Position numbers and translations under genes: made by a program
Part shown: piece after piece, positions 9,040-17,556 of the stretch
Layout of the letters: each line of letters opens with the position of its first letter
How positions within the stretch are numbered: the first letter of the stretch is position 1
The notes under the pieces: generated by a model
Database searches by the model: none
Told to the model about the DNA's origin: nothing
Seen by the model: only the letters and a program-made list of their open reading frames with translations
Assembly (NCBI RefSeq): GCF_021405525.1
Contig: NZ_JAGQAG010000001.1
Coordinates: forward strand, 2,356,001-2,420,000
From: Ruegeria pomeroyi
Lineage (GTDB): Bacteria > Pseudomonadota > Alphaproteobacteria > Rhodobacterales > Rhodobacteraceae
DNA length: 64,000 bases
Direction: 5' to 3'

Positions 9040-9047
9040 GGCCCCGC

Positions 9048-9800
9048 TCAGCCCAGCACCGCCAGCGCCGGAAAGGTTTCCAGCAGCCACCAGCTGAACT
9101 GGGTGAAGAGGCCCGTGACCAGCATGATGCCGACAAACAGCAACAGCCCGCCCATCACCTTTTCGATCAGCCCCATATGCGGCTTGATCCGGTTCATCAC
9201 CGCCATCGAGCGGCTGAGGAACATCGCCGCCAGCAGAAACGGCACCCCCAGCCCCGCCGCGTAGACACCCAACAACAGCGTGCCGCGCGCCACCGAGGCC
9301 TCGGACGCCGCCAGCGACAGGATCGCACCCAGCTGCGGCCCGATACAGGGGGTCCAGCCAAAGGCAAAGGCCAGACCCAACACATATGCGCCAAAAACCG
9401 AACCGCCTGCATCGCCGGTCTGCATCCGCGCCTCGCGATCCAGCAGCGGAATGCGAAAGACACTCAGAAAGTGCAGGCCAAAGACGATGACCACCACGCC
9501 CGAGATCTTGGCGAAGAGTTCCTGATTCGACAGGACAAAGGCGCCAAAGGCCGAGGCGGTGAAGCCCAACAGCAGAAAGACGGTCGACAGGCCAAGCACA
9601 AAGAACAGTGCCGCCAGCGTCGCCTTGCGCCGGGCGGCGGCCTGGTCCTGGATCTCGCCCAGGCTGACCCCGCTCATATAGGCCAGATAGGGCGGCACGA
9701 TGGGCAGCACACAGGGGCTGAGAAAACTGACGATCCCGCCAAGGAGCGCCACGAACATGGCGGGCAAAAGCCCCGCGTCGATGATCTCTATTCCAAACAT
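9048..9800 (-). CDS. ccdA: CcdA-like cytochrome c biogenesis / thiol transport protein
   Basis: A 250-aa inner-membrane protein of the DsbD/CcdA family, which passes electrons from cytoplasmic thioredoxin to periplasmic thiol proteins used in haem attachment. Two conserved cysteines occur in the expected places: FLSPCVLPIVPPYLAYMSG (Cys30) and FGWTPCIGPQLGAIL (Cys about 150), each at the start of a three-helix half, giving about six transmembrane helices. The frame is open up to 9875, but the ATG at 9800 gives the standard N-terminus MFGIEIIDAGLLPA. It is divergent from tusA. The ccm genes near 25-30 kb need exactly this reductant, but are not adjacent. Confidence 0.88.
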   Translation of the reverse strand: MFGIEIIDAGLLPAMFVALLGGIVSFLSPCVLPIVPPYLAYMSGVSLGEIQDQAAARRKATLAALFFVLGLSTVFLLLGFTASAFGAFVLSNQELFAKISGVVVIVFGLHFLSVFRIPLLDREARMQTGDAGGSVFGAYVLGLAFAFGWTPCIGPQLGAILSLAASEASVARGTLLLGVYAAGLGVPFLLAAMFLSRSMAVMNRIKPHMGLIEKVMGGLLLFVGIMLVTGLFTQFSWWLLETFPALAVLG

Positions 9801-9925
9801 GACCTGCACATAGGTGATCGCTGCGGCCGCGTCACGGGGCCATGCGGTCACATCCTCGTGGCCGTGTTGTAGCAATGTCGCGCCGGGCGCTGGACAGGCG
9901 CGCGGCCCGGGCGTATCTGCGAGGC

Positions 9926-10159
9926 ATGACCGACGATTTCGAGACCCTCGACGCGCTGGGGCTGCTCTGCCCCCTGCCCGTGCTCAAGGCCCGCAAGCGG
10001 CTGAAATCCATGGCGCCCGGGGCGGTGCTGCGGCTGTTGGCCGACGATCCGGCGGCGGTGGTGGATGTGCCCCATTTCTGCGCCGAGGCCGGTCACGCGC
10101 TGATCGGCCAGGACGAGGCGCCGGGCCACCAGATTTACCTGATCCGCCGCGCGGAATGA
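9926..10159 (+). CDS. tusA: TusA-family sulfurtransferase
   Basis: A 77-aa SirA/TusA protein, a small sulfur carrier that takes persulfide from a cysteine desulfurase and passes it on for tRNA thiolation or molybdenum-cofactor enzymes. The motif LGLLCPLPVLKARKRL contains the catalytic Cys15 in the CPxP box. The frame is open further upstream, but the ATG at 9926 (after a GAGG box) matches the family's length. It is divergent from the CcdA-like gene and is followed at once by a strong terminator. Confidence 0.9.
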   Translation: MTDDFETLDALGLLCPLPVLKARKRLKSMAPGAVLRLLADDPAAVVDVPHFCAEAGHALIGQDEAPGHQIYLIRRAE

Positions 10160-10192
10160 AAAAGGCGGGTCCCTGAGGGGCCCGCCTTTTTG
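10159..10192. terminator. bidirectional rho-independent terminator (tusA / rne)
   Basis: The stem AAAGGCGGG...CCCGCCTTT with additional inner pairing (TCCC/GGGG) is flanked by A-run on the left and T-run on the right. It lies directly between the convergent stops of tusA and rne, and should work in both directions. Confidence 0.85.
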
Positions 10193-10193
10193 G

Positions 10194-13145
10194 TTACTGT
10201 CCCAGCGACCACCAGCCGCGCCGTTTCGGCTTTGGCGGGCTGTCGGGTTCTGCCTCGGCCTCGGCCACCGCCAGTTCGGGCGCCGCCTCTGCCTGCGCCA
10301 CTTCCGGTTCGAGCGCCGCTTCCGAATCTGCCGGGACCGCTACGGTATCCTCGGCAGGCTGCGCGACCGTCTCGGCCACGGCCTCGGGCGCTGCTGCCTC
10401 GACGACAGGAGCAGGCTCGGGTTCGGCCACAGGGGCCTCCGCCTCGGATGCGGCTGGCTCGGCTTCGACGCTTTCCGCTGCCGGGGCCTCGGCCTTTTTG
10501 CTGCGACTGCGCGGTTTGCGCGGCTTGGGCGTTTTCTTGACCGGCGCCGCCTCAGCCTCGGCATCCGCCTCGGCCGGGGTATCGCCAGCGTCGCTTTCAG
10601 CTGCGAGGACATCCGCGCTTGCCACCGCGTCGGTGGGCGCCTCGGCAGCCGCTTCGGCCTTGACCGATTTCTTGCGCGTGCGCGTGCGCTTTCTCGGGGT
10701 CTTGGCCGGAGTCTCAGCCTCAGCCACGGCTTCAACCTCGGCTTCGCCGCCCTCGACCGCTGCAGGTTCCGCCTCGGCCTCGGTCACCGCTGCGGCTTCG
10801 GCTGCCTCGGGCGCGGCATCCGCCGCATCCTCGACCGCCTCGTCACCACTGTCGCCATTGTCGCCGTCGGCCGTGCTGTCCTCGCCACTATTGCCGCCGT
10901 TCTTGCGCCGACGCCGCCGACGCCGTTTCCGCTTGGGCTTGCCGTCGCCGTCCCCTTCGCCAGCTGTTTCGCTGCGGGGTTCGGTCCGGGCCTCTTCGGC
11001 CTCGTCCTCGTCCTCGGCGGCCTCGTCGGCGTCGATCTGGTCCATCAGCCGCGAGTCGACCGAGACCACGGGCGCCTGGGCCTGCGGCACCGCGCGGGTA
11101 GCGGTTTTGAACTTCTCAAGGCTGAAATCGGGGCTGACCAGATGCGCGTCGCCCTCGATCCGCACACTCAGACCATAGCGCGCCTCGATCTGCGCGATAT
11201 GCTCTCGTTTCTGGTTCATCAGATAGTTGGCAATGCCCACCGGGCAGCGCACCAGCACCTCGCGCGAGCGGCGGCGGGTGCCTTCCTCCTCGATCTGGCG
11301 CAGGATGCTCAGCGCCATGTTGTCATCCGAGCGGATCAGGCCGGTGCCGTGGCACGAGGGGCACGGCTGGGTCGTGGCCTCGATCATGCCGGGGCGCAGG
11401 CGCTGGCGGCTCATCTCGAGCAGGCCAAAGCCCGAGATCCGGCCCACCTGGATACGGGCACGGTCGGATTTCAGCTTGTCCTTCAGGCGCTTTTCGACGG
11501 CGGCGTTGTTCTTGCGCTCGTCCATGTCGATGAAGTCGATCACGATCAGACCGGCCAGGTCGCGCAGGCGCAACTGGCGGGCTACCTCTTCGGCGGCCTC
11601 GAGATTGGTCTTGAGCGCGGTTTCCTCGATCGAGCCTTCCTTGGTGGCGCGGCCAGAGTTCACGTCGATCGCCACTAGCGCCTCGGTCACGCCGATCACG
11701 ATGTAGCCGCCGGATTTCAACTGCACCGTCGGGTTGAACATCGAGTTCAGATAGCTTTCCACCTGGAAACGCGCGAACAGCGGCAACTGATCCTCGTACC
11801 GCTGCACGTTCTTGGCGTGGCTGGGCATGATCATCTTCATGAAGTCCTTGGCGATGCGGTAGCCGCCTTCGCCCTCGACCAGAACTTCGTCGATATCGCG
11901 GTTGTAGAGGTCGCGGATCGAGCGTTTGATCAGGTCGCCTTCTTCATAGATCTTGGCGGGCGCGATGGATTTCAGCGTCAGTTCGCGGATCTGCTCCCAC
12001 ATGCGCTGAAGGTATTCATAGTCGCGCTTGATCTCGGCCTTGGTGCGCTTGGCACCGGCGGTGCGCACGATCAGGCCCGCGCCCTGGGGCACGTCCATCT
12101 CGGCGGCGATCTCTTTCAGCTTCTTGCGGTCGACCGCGTTGGTGATCTTGCGGCTGATGCCGCCACCGCGCGCGGTGTTGGGCATCAGGACGCAATAGCG
12201 GCCCGCAAGGCTCAGATAGGTGGTAAGCGCCGCGCCCTTGTTGCCGCGCTCTTCCTTGACGACCTGCACCAGCATGACCTGGCGCACCTTGATCACTTCC
12301 TGGATCTTGTATTTGCGCGCGCGCGGCTTGCGGACCGGGCGCAGATCCTCGGCATCGTCCTCTTCGGCGATGGATTCGATGCTGTCATCCTTAGAGGCGG
12401 CATCGGCCTTGCCACGACGGGGGCGCGGCGTATCCTCGCCATCATCCGCGTCCTCATCCTCGTCATCGGCGTCGTCAGCACGATCCTCGGCACTGTCCTG
12501 CGTGGTGTCACCGTCGGCCTTGGCCGTATCGGTGTCATCGGTCGTATCAGCAGCCTCGCCCTCGGCCTGATCCGTGGCCTCATCGGCCCGGTCCTCGGGC
12601 TCTTCCACCGGGGTTTCGGCCACGCGTTCCATCGGCGAGCTGCCCTCGATCAGGTCGAGCTCGTCGCGATCATCACCCTCGTCGAGGTCGATCGTCTCCA
12701 TGCCGCTGATCTCAGTCGCGCTCACGTCCTTGGTTTCGACCGGATCCGAGCTGCGCAGGCTTTCGGCCTTGCTGCGCGACCGGCTGCGGCTGCGCTTGGG
12801 CTTCGGGCGCGACTTGCCGCCCTCCTCGTCCTCGTCGCGCGCCTTCTGCGCCTCGGCATAGGCGCGCTCTTCCTCCATCAGCGCCTGGCGGTCGGCGACG
12901 GGGATCTGGTAGTAATCGGGATGAATTTCCGAAAAGGCGAGGAACCCGTGACGGTTGCCGCCGTAATCGACAAACGCCGCCTGAAGCGAGGGTTCGACCC
13001 GCGTGACCTTTGCCAGATAGATATTGCCAGCTAGCTGGCGTTTGTTTTCGGACTCAAAATCGAATTCCTCGACCTTGTTGCCGTCGACCACCACGACGCG
13101 GGTTTCTTCCGCGTGGGTGGCATCAATAAGCATCTTCTTTGCCAT
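10194..13145 (-). CDS. rne: ribonuclease E
   Basis: The endoribonuclease that starts mRNA decay and processes rRNA and tRNA; it scaffolds the degradosome. The 983-aa product starts MAKKMLIDATHAEE after an AAGGA box. An S1 domain is split by a long acidic and Arg/Ser-rich insert (about 100-285). The catalytic core follows, with metal-binding aspartates in AIDVNSGRATKEG (about 486) and IVIDFIDMDE (about 528), and the zinc-link CPSCHGTG (about 593-600). The C-terminal half is Ala/Glu/Pro-rich, low in complexity, with basic patches (KPKRKRRRRRRRK) that should bind RNA. It ends RRGWWSLGQ, resembling the GWW tip through which Caulobacter RNase E binds PNPase. The frame is also open 5 codons upstream. 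Confidence 0.95.
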   Translation of the reverse strand: MAKKMLIDATHAEETRVVVVDGNKVEEFDFESENKRQLAGNIYLAKVTRVEPSLQAAFVDYGGNRHGFLAFSEIHPDYYQIPVADRQALMEEERAYAEAQKARDEDEEGGKSRPKPKRSRSRSRSKAESLRSSDPVETKDVSATEISGMETIDLDEGDDRDELDLIEGSSPMERVAETPVEEPEDRADEATDQAEGEAADTTDDTDTAKADGDTTQDSAEDRADDADDEDEDADDGEDTPRPRRGKADAASKDDSIESIAEEDDAEDLRPVRKPRARKYKIQEVIKVRQVMLVQVVKEERGNKGAALTTYLSLAGRYCVLMPNTARGGGISRKITNAVDRKKLKEIAAEMDVPQGAGLIVRTAGAKRTKAEIKRDYEYLQRMWEQIRELTLKSIAPAKIYEEGDLIKRSIRDLYNRDIDEVLVEGEGGYRIAKDFMKMIMPSHAKNVQRYEDQLPLFARFQVESYLNSMFNPTVQLKSGGYIVIGVTEALVAIDVNSGRATKEGSIEETALKTNLEAAEEVARQLRLRDLAGLIVIDFIDMDERKNNAAVEKRLKDKLKSDRARIQVGRISGFGLLEMSRQRLRPGMIEATTQPCPSCHGTGLIRSDDNMALSILRQIEEEGTRRRSREVLVRCPVGIANYLMNQKREHIAQIEARYGLSVRIEGDAHLVSPDFSLEKFKTATRAVPQAQAPVVSVDSRLMDQIDADEAAEDEDEAEEARTEPRSETAGEGDGDGKPKRKRRRRRRRKNGGNSGEDSTADGDNGDSGDEAVEDAADAAPEAAEAAAVTEAEAEPAAVEGGEAEVEAVAEAETPAKTPRKRTRTRKKSVKAEAAAEAPTDAVASADVLAAESDAGDTPAEADAEAEAAPVKKTPKPRKPRSRSKKAEAPAAESVEAEPAASEAEAPVAEPEPAPVVEAAAPEAVAETVAQPAEDTVAVPADSEAALEPEVAQAEAAPELAVAEAEAEPDSPPKPKRRGWWSLGQ

Positions 13146-13508
13146 GTTTCCTTGGTGCACCGCGCAATGCGCGCCCTCCCAGGCGGCAGAACCGTCCTAA
13201 GGGGGTTACGATTTGGCGGGTGTCTTGTCAGGGCGATATGAGACGCCGCGCGGCAGAGATCGGCGCTTGGCCCCTCTGCTCGTCCACTCGAAAGTTGCGC
13301 GCGCGTCATCGCGTTTCTTCTCCGACAGGTCGGGCGTTTCCCGGGCCTGCCCATTTATTCCTGTCCCCCGGCAAGCGGGCGAAGGCATTACATTGCCCCG
13401 GTCAGGGGGCCAATCGGTCTGCTTTGTCTCCGGGATCTGTGCCAGCGGGGGCAGAGCAGCGAAACTCTATAGGGTGCGGGAGCAAGGAGCCCTTGGGCCC
13501 GTCCCGTC
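13146..13508 (-). promoter_or_regulatory. long untranslated leader of rne
   Basis: No believable gene is seen in the 575 bases between rne and dctD. If the promoter proposed at 13515-13543 is used, rne mRNA would have a leader of roughly 360 bases, with several GC-rich segments able to fold. Long structured rne leaders mediate autoregulation by RNase E in E. coli; that role here is inference. The remaining part, 13544-13720, holds no gene; it contains GC-rich inverted segments downstream of dctD that may act as its transcription end. Confidence 0.35.
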
Positions 13509-13514
13509 CTGTCA

Positions 13515-13543
13515 CAATAAAAGCAGTGCTGTGGAAAAGACAA
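13515..13543 (-). promoter_or_regulatory. candidate rne promoter
   Basis: On the minus strand TTGTCT (13538-13543) and TTATTG (13515-13520) are separated by exactly 17 bases and resemble sigma-70 -35 and -10 boxes. This is the only such pair I found upstream of rne. It is a visual match only. Confidence 0.35.
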
Positions 13544-13720
13544 TGGGCAAAGTGAATGTTCACGAGTGTGAAGGGGCCGACAGGCCCCCGAACACGGCCA
13601 AAGGCCGCCCGAAGGGCGACGCCGCCGGCGCCTTCCGGTCGCTGGAGGTGGCCAAGGTTCGGCCAGCCATGCCTCGGCCGCACCGGTCGCGCTTGCAAGA
13701 GCCGGTGCCGCCGGGCTGGA

Positions 13721-15055
13721 TCAGAGGTAATCCGAGCGCTGAAGCCCGTATTTCGCCATCTTCTCGTTCAGGGTCCGGCGCGGCAGGCACAGTTCGTCCA
13801 TCACCGCTGCGATCGAGCCCTTGTGGCGCCGCATCGTGTTGTCGATCAGCATCCGCTCGAACGCCTCGACATATTCCTTGAGCGGCTTGCCCTCGGTGGT
13901 CATCACCGGCTGCATGTCCTCGTGATCGGACATCAGGAGAGAGGCGATGGTGCCCGAACCGCGCCGCGCCTGCAGCACCGCGCGTTCGGCGATGTTGATC
14001 AGCTGGCGCACGTTGCCCGGCCAGGGCGCCTGCAACAGCTGCGCGGCCTCTTGCGCGCTGACCTGCGGCGCGTCACAGCCGTATTCCTCGGCGAACTGCT
14101 CGCTGAGCCGGGTGAACAGCGTCAGGATATCCTCGCCCCGCTGGCGCAGCGGCGGCATGGTCAGGCGCAGCGCGGCCAGTCGATAGAACAGGTCCGGGCG
14201 CAACACGTCCTCGCTGGTCTTGCCTGCCTCTTGCAGGTTCGAAATGGCCACGATCCGGGTTTCCGCCGGCGTGCCCTGCTGGTTCATCACCGACAACAGC
14301 TTGGCCTGAAGCGCATCGCTGAGCGACTCGATATCCTCCAGCACCAGCGTGCCACCGCGCGCTTCCTCGACTGCGGGCAATTGCGCATCCTCGGGGATCA
14401 TCGGGCCAAACAGCCGCTTGGCCAGCGCCTCTTCCTCCAGCGCCGAACACGAGACCAGCACGAATTTCTTGCCCGCACGGCTACCCACCGCATGCAGCGC
14501 ATGGGCCACCAGGGTCTTGCCGGTGCCGGTCTCGCCGTCGATCAGCACATGGCCGTCGGCTTGGCCCAGGTCCAGAATGTCCTCGCGCAGCCGCTCCATG
14601 ACCGGGCTGGTACCGATCAGCTTTTTCATAATCTGGCTGCCATCGCTCAGCTCACGCCGAAGCGCCCGGTTGTCCAGCGTCAGCCGGCGCGCATTGCTGG
14701 CGCGCTTGGCCAGATCGGACATCCGGTCGGGGTTGAACGGCTTTTCCAGAAAATCGAAGGCACCGACCCGCATCGCCTCGACCGCCATCGGCACATCGCC
14801 GTGACCGGTGATCATGATCACCGGCAGCGAGCTGTCGGCCCCCATCAACTTCTTGAGGAACTGCATGCCGTCCATGCCCGGCATCTTGATATCCGAAATG
14901 ACGATGCCGGGATAATCCGAGCCCAGAACCTTCAGCGCCTCTTCGGCGCTGGCAAAGGTCTCGGTGTCATAGCCCGACAGGGCCAGCCACTGGCTGATCG
15001 ACTGGCGCATGTCCTGTTCGTCATCGACAATCGCAATCTTCATCGCCTGTGCCAT
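13721..15055 (-). CDS. dctD: DctD-like NtrC-family response regulator lacking GAFTGA
   Basis: Response regulator partner of the adjacent DctB, which normally activates C4-dicarboxylate transport genes. The 444-aa protein has a receiver domain (5-120, phosphoacceptor Asp55 in ISDIKMPG), an AAA+ domain with Walker A GETGTGKT (174-181) and RPDLFYRL (286-293), and a C-terminal Fis-type helix-turn-helix (about 405-438). In the AAA+ domain the sigma-54-contacting GAFTGA loop is missing: FGPMIPEDAQLPAVEEARGG passes straight through that region (217-235), and Walker B is altered to VLEDIE. It therefore probably cannot remodel sigma-54 holoenzyme and may work with another sigma factor. It starts 14 bases after the dctB stop. 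Confidence 0.88.
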   Translation of the reverse strand: MAQAMKIAIVDDEQDMRQSISQWLALSGYDTETFASAEEALKVLGSDYPGIVISDIKMPGMDGMQFLKKLMGADSSLPVIMITGHGDVPMAVEAMRVGAFDFLEKPFNPDRMSDLAKRASNARRLTLDNRALRRELSDGSQIMKKLIGTSPVMERLREDILDLGQADGHVLIDGETGTGKTLVAHALHAVGSRAGKKFVLVSCSALEEEALAKRLFGPMIPEDAQLPAVEEARGGTLVLEDIESLSDALQAKLLSVMNQQGTPAETRIVAISNLQEAGKTSEDVLRPDLFYRLAALRLTMPPLRQRGEDILTLFTRLSEQFAEEYGCDAPQVSAQEAAQLLQAPWPGNVRQLINIAERAVLQARRGSGTIASLLMSDHEDMQPVMTTEGKPLKEYVEAFERMLIDNTMRRHKGSIAAVMDELCLPRRTLNEKMAKYGLQRSDYL

Positions 15056-15069
15056 AGGGTATTCCCTCT

Positions 15070-16839
15070 TTATTCTGCGGCTTCCAGACCGTCTTCGAGG
15101 ATCGGTAACTGCATCTCGAAAACGGCACCGCCATGTTGCCCATTGCGCGCCGTCAGGCGCCCTCCAAGGTCGTTGACGATCCCCGAAGAGATTGCAAGAC
15201 CCAGACCCACCCCGTCGCCGGGCTGTTTGGTGGTGTAGAACGGCTCAAAGATATTATCGAAATCACTGATTCCATGGCCATTGTCGCGCACCGTCAATGT
15301 TGCGGTCTCGCCGGCAGCCAGGATGATCTCGACCTCGGGGTCACGTACCGATTTGGTGGCGTCCAGTGCATTGCGCAAGAGGTTGACCATGACCTGTTCG
15401 ATCCGCATCCGGTCGCCCATCACCAGCACCGGGCGGTCGGGGAGGATCTGTGTTATCTGCACTTGCCGCTGTCGCAGCTGCGGCTCCATCATCGAAAGAG
15501 AGGCCGCAAGCGCATCGCCCATGTTTATTGGCGAAAGCGCCTCTTGCCCCTTGCGGGCATAGGATTTCAACTGCCGCGTGATCGCCCCCATCCGCTCGAT
15601 CAGATCGTCGATGCGGCCAAAGCTCGACAACGCCTCTTCGGACCGGTTGCGGCGCAGCAGCAGGCGGGCACCGGCCAGATAGGTCTTCATCGCCGCCAGC
15701 GGCTGGTTCAACTCGTGGCTGACAGCGGCCGACATCTCGCCAAGCGCCGCCAGTTTCGAACTCTGCGCCAAGGTCTGCTCGGCTACTTCCAGCGTTTTTT
15801 GCACCCGTTCGCGTTCGGCGATTTCCCGCTGCAGCCGAGCGTTCAGCGCGCGAAGCTCCGCCGACTCGCGCTGAAACAGGGCCATGCGGAACGCCGTGCG
15901 CCGACTGAGCGCATAGAAGCTGAGCGCCAGAAGAATCGCGAATCCCATGATTTCCAGCGCCAGAACCCCGTTCACCCGCTCGCGGATCGAGGCATAGGTG
16001 GTGAATGAGGTCATCTGCCAACCCCGGAACGGGATACGGCTGTCCATTCGCATCACCGCCTCGCCCCGCAGATAGGCGTCAGCGGGCAGCGCGGTCCAAT
16101 CGGCGGTTACCCGGATCGCCCGCTCGATCGCGTTCTCGGGTGTTTGGTGGCGCAACGCCTCAGCCTGGTTCATCCCGCGCCAGCGCGGTTCGGTGGCCAA
16201 GATGATGGTCCCCGCTGAATTGGTCACGTACACCGCGTCCGAAATTCCTGACCAGGCGCGTTCGAACTTTTGCAGATCGACCTCGACCACGATCACGCCC
16301 AGTACACCAGAACTGTCCTCCAGCCTGCGCGAATAGGTAAAGCTGTAGCCGCCAGCCTCGCGCTGGATGGTTGAGAACACGGTGGAATTGGATCGCACCG
16401 GATCAACGAAATAGGCGGCCGAGCGGTGCTGTTCGCCCAACCGGTTGCGGTCGGTCGCGGCGACGGTGCGCCCGTCGCGGTCGAGCAACATAAGCGAGGC
16501 CGCACCGATCTCTTCGACAAAGGAAATCAGCCGCTGGGTCGATTGTGAGAAATCGCTCGATTGCAACGCCGCGATAAGAGTCGGGTCGCGCGACAACAGC
16601 TGCGGTACAATGGCGTTGCGCCTGAGTTCGCTCAGCAGGTTGCCCGAGTAAAGCGCCAGCCGCAACTCGGCCCGATTGCGAGTGCTTTCAGTGAAGCGAT
16701 CGGTCAGGAGCCTGTTGGTAACCCAGACAGTTGCTGTAGCGATCAACAACAGCGACACCAGCGCCACCCGCACCCGCCAGCTGAGCTGGCCGGAGCGGAT
16801 CCAGTTCTGCGCCATAGGGTCCTTGCGAGCGGTACTCAT
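15070..16839 (-). CDS. dctB: DctB-like sensor histidine kinase
   Basis: Membrane sensor of C4-dicarboxylates. The 589-aa protein has a first transmembrane helix (about 25-45, VALVSLLLIATATVWV), a large periplasmic sensor domain of the double-PAS DctB type (about 46-295), a second helix (about 296-315, LEIMGFAILLALSFYAL), a coiled coil (about 320-365), an H box SHELNQPLAAMKTYL (His about 374) and a HATPase domain with NLLRNALDATKS, VRDNGHGI and DGVGLGLAIS. An alternative start at 16815 (MAQNWIRSG) is possible. Neither dctP, Q nor M is next to it; a TRAP system lies about 28 kb away. It follows purQ at 36 bases on the same strand. Confidence 0.9.
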   Translation of the reverse strand: MSTARKDPMAQNWIRSGQLSWRVRVALVSLLLIATATVWVTNRLLTDRFTESTRNRAELRLALYSGNLLSELRRNAIVPQLLSRDPTLIAALQSSDFSQSTQRLISFVEEIGAASLMLLDRDGRTVAATDRNRLGEQHRSAAYFVDPVRSNSTVFSTIQREAGGYSFTYSRRLEDSSGVLGVIVVEVDLQKFERAWSGISDAVYVTNSAGTIILATEPRWRGMNQAEALRHQTPENAIERAIRVTADWTALPADAYLRGEAVMRMDSRIPFRGWQMTSFTTYASIRERVNGVLALEIMGFAILLALSFYALSRRTAFRMALFQRESAELRALNARLQREIAERERVQKTLEVAEQTLAQSSKLAALGEMSAAVSHELNQPLAAMKTYLAGARLLLRRNRSEEALSSFGRIDDLIERMGAITRQLKSYARKGQEALSPINMGDALAASLSMMEPQLRQRQVQITQILPDRPVLVMGDRMRIEQVMVNLLRNALDATKSVRDPEVEIILAAGETATLTVRDNGHGISDFDNIFEPFYTTKQPGDGVGLGLAISSGIVNDLGGRLTARNGQHGGAVFEMQLPILEDGLEAAE

Positions 16840-16875
16840 GACACCACGCTACGCGCGCAGGGCGCGTTGCTCAAG

Positions 16876-17544
16876 TCACGCCGGGGTCAGCGCCCCCGCC
16901 AATGCGCGGAAGAGCGCCGCCCCGTCAGTACCGCCATGGCCCGCATCGGCGGCCCGTTCGGGATGCGGCATCATCCCCAGCACCCGCCGGTTGGCGCTGA
17001 GAATGCCGGCGATATCGTCGCGCGCGCCATTGGGGTTGTCAGTATAGGTAAAGGCGATCCGGTCCTCGGCCTTGAGCGCGGCCAGCGTCTCGTCATCGGC
17101 ATAATAGTTGCCGTCGTGATGGGCGATCGGGATACCGATCACGTCGCCTGCATTGTAGCCCTCGGTAAAGACGCTATTCGAGGTCTCGACCTTCAGCTCA
17201 ACGGTCTTGCAGATGTATTTCAGACCGGCATTGCGCAGCAGGGCTCCGGGCAGGATGCCGGTTTCGGTCAGCACCTGGAACCCGTTGCACACGCCCAGGG
17301 CATAGCCGCCACGCTCGGTATGCTCGACCACCGCCTTGCAGATCGGCGATTGTGCGGCGATGGCACCACAGCGCAGATAGTCGCCATAGCTGAAGCCGCC
17401 GGGAATGCCGACAATGTCGATGCCCTGCGGCAGACTGGCATCCTTGTGCCAGACCATCGAGACATCGAAACCGGCCTGTTCAAAGGCCACGGCCAGGTCC
17501 CGGTCGCAATTCGATCCGGGGAAGACGACAACGGCTGCACGCAT
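16876..17544 (-). CDS. purQ: phosphoribosylformylglycinamidine synthase, glutaminase subunit
   Basis: PurQ hydrolyses glutamine and feeds ammonia to PurL in the fourth step of purine synthesis; it acts in a complex with PurL and PurS. The 222-aa product has the class I glutamine amidotransferase fold with nucleophile Cys86 in GVCNGFQ, the N-terminal [10 protein letters not shown] and the His-Glu pair in PHPERA near 195. An alcohol dehydrogenase gene lies between it and purS, which are usually adjacent. Confidence 0.96.
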   Translation of the reverse strand: MRAAVVVFPGSNCDRDLAVAFEQAGFDVSMVWHKDASLPQGIDIVGIPGGFSYGDYLRCGAIAAQSPICKAVVEHTERGGYALGVCNGFQVLTETGILPGALLRNAGLKYICKTVELKVETSNSVFTEGYNAGDVIGIPIAHHDGNYYADDETLAALKAEDRIAFTYTDNPNGARDDIAGILSANRRVLGMMPHPERAADAGHGGTDGAALFRALAGALTPA

Positions 17545-17556
17545 GGGCGAGACCTC

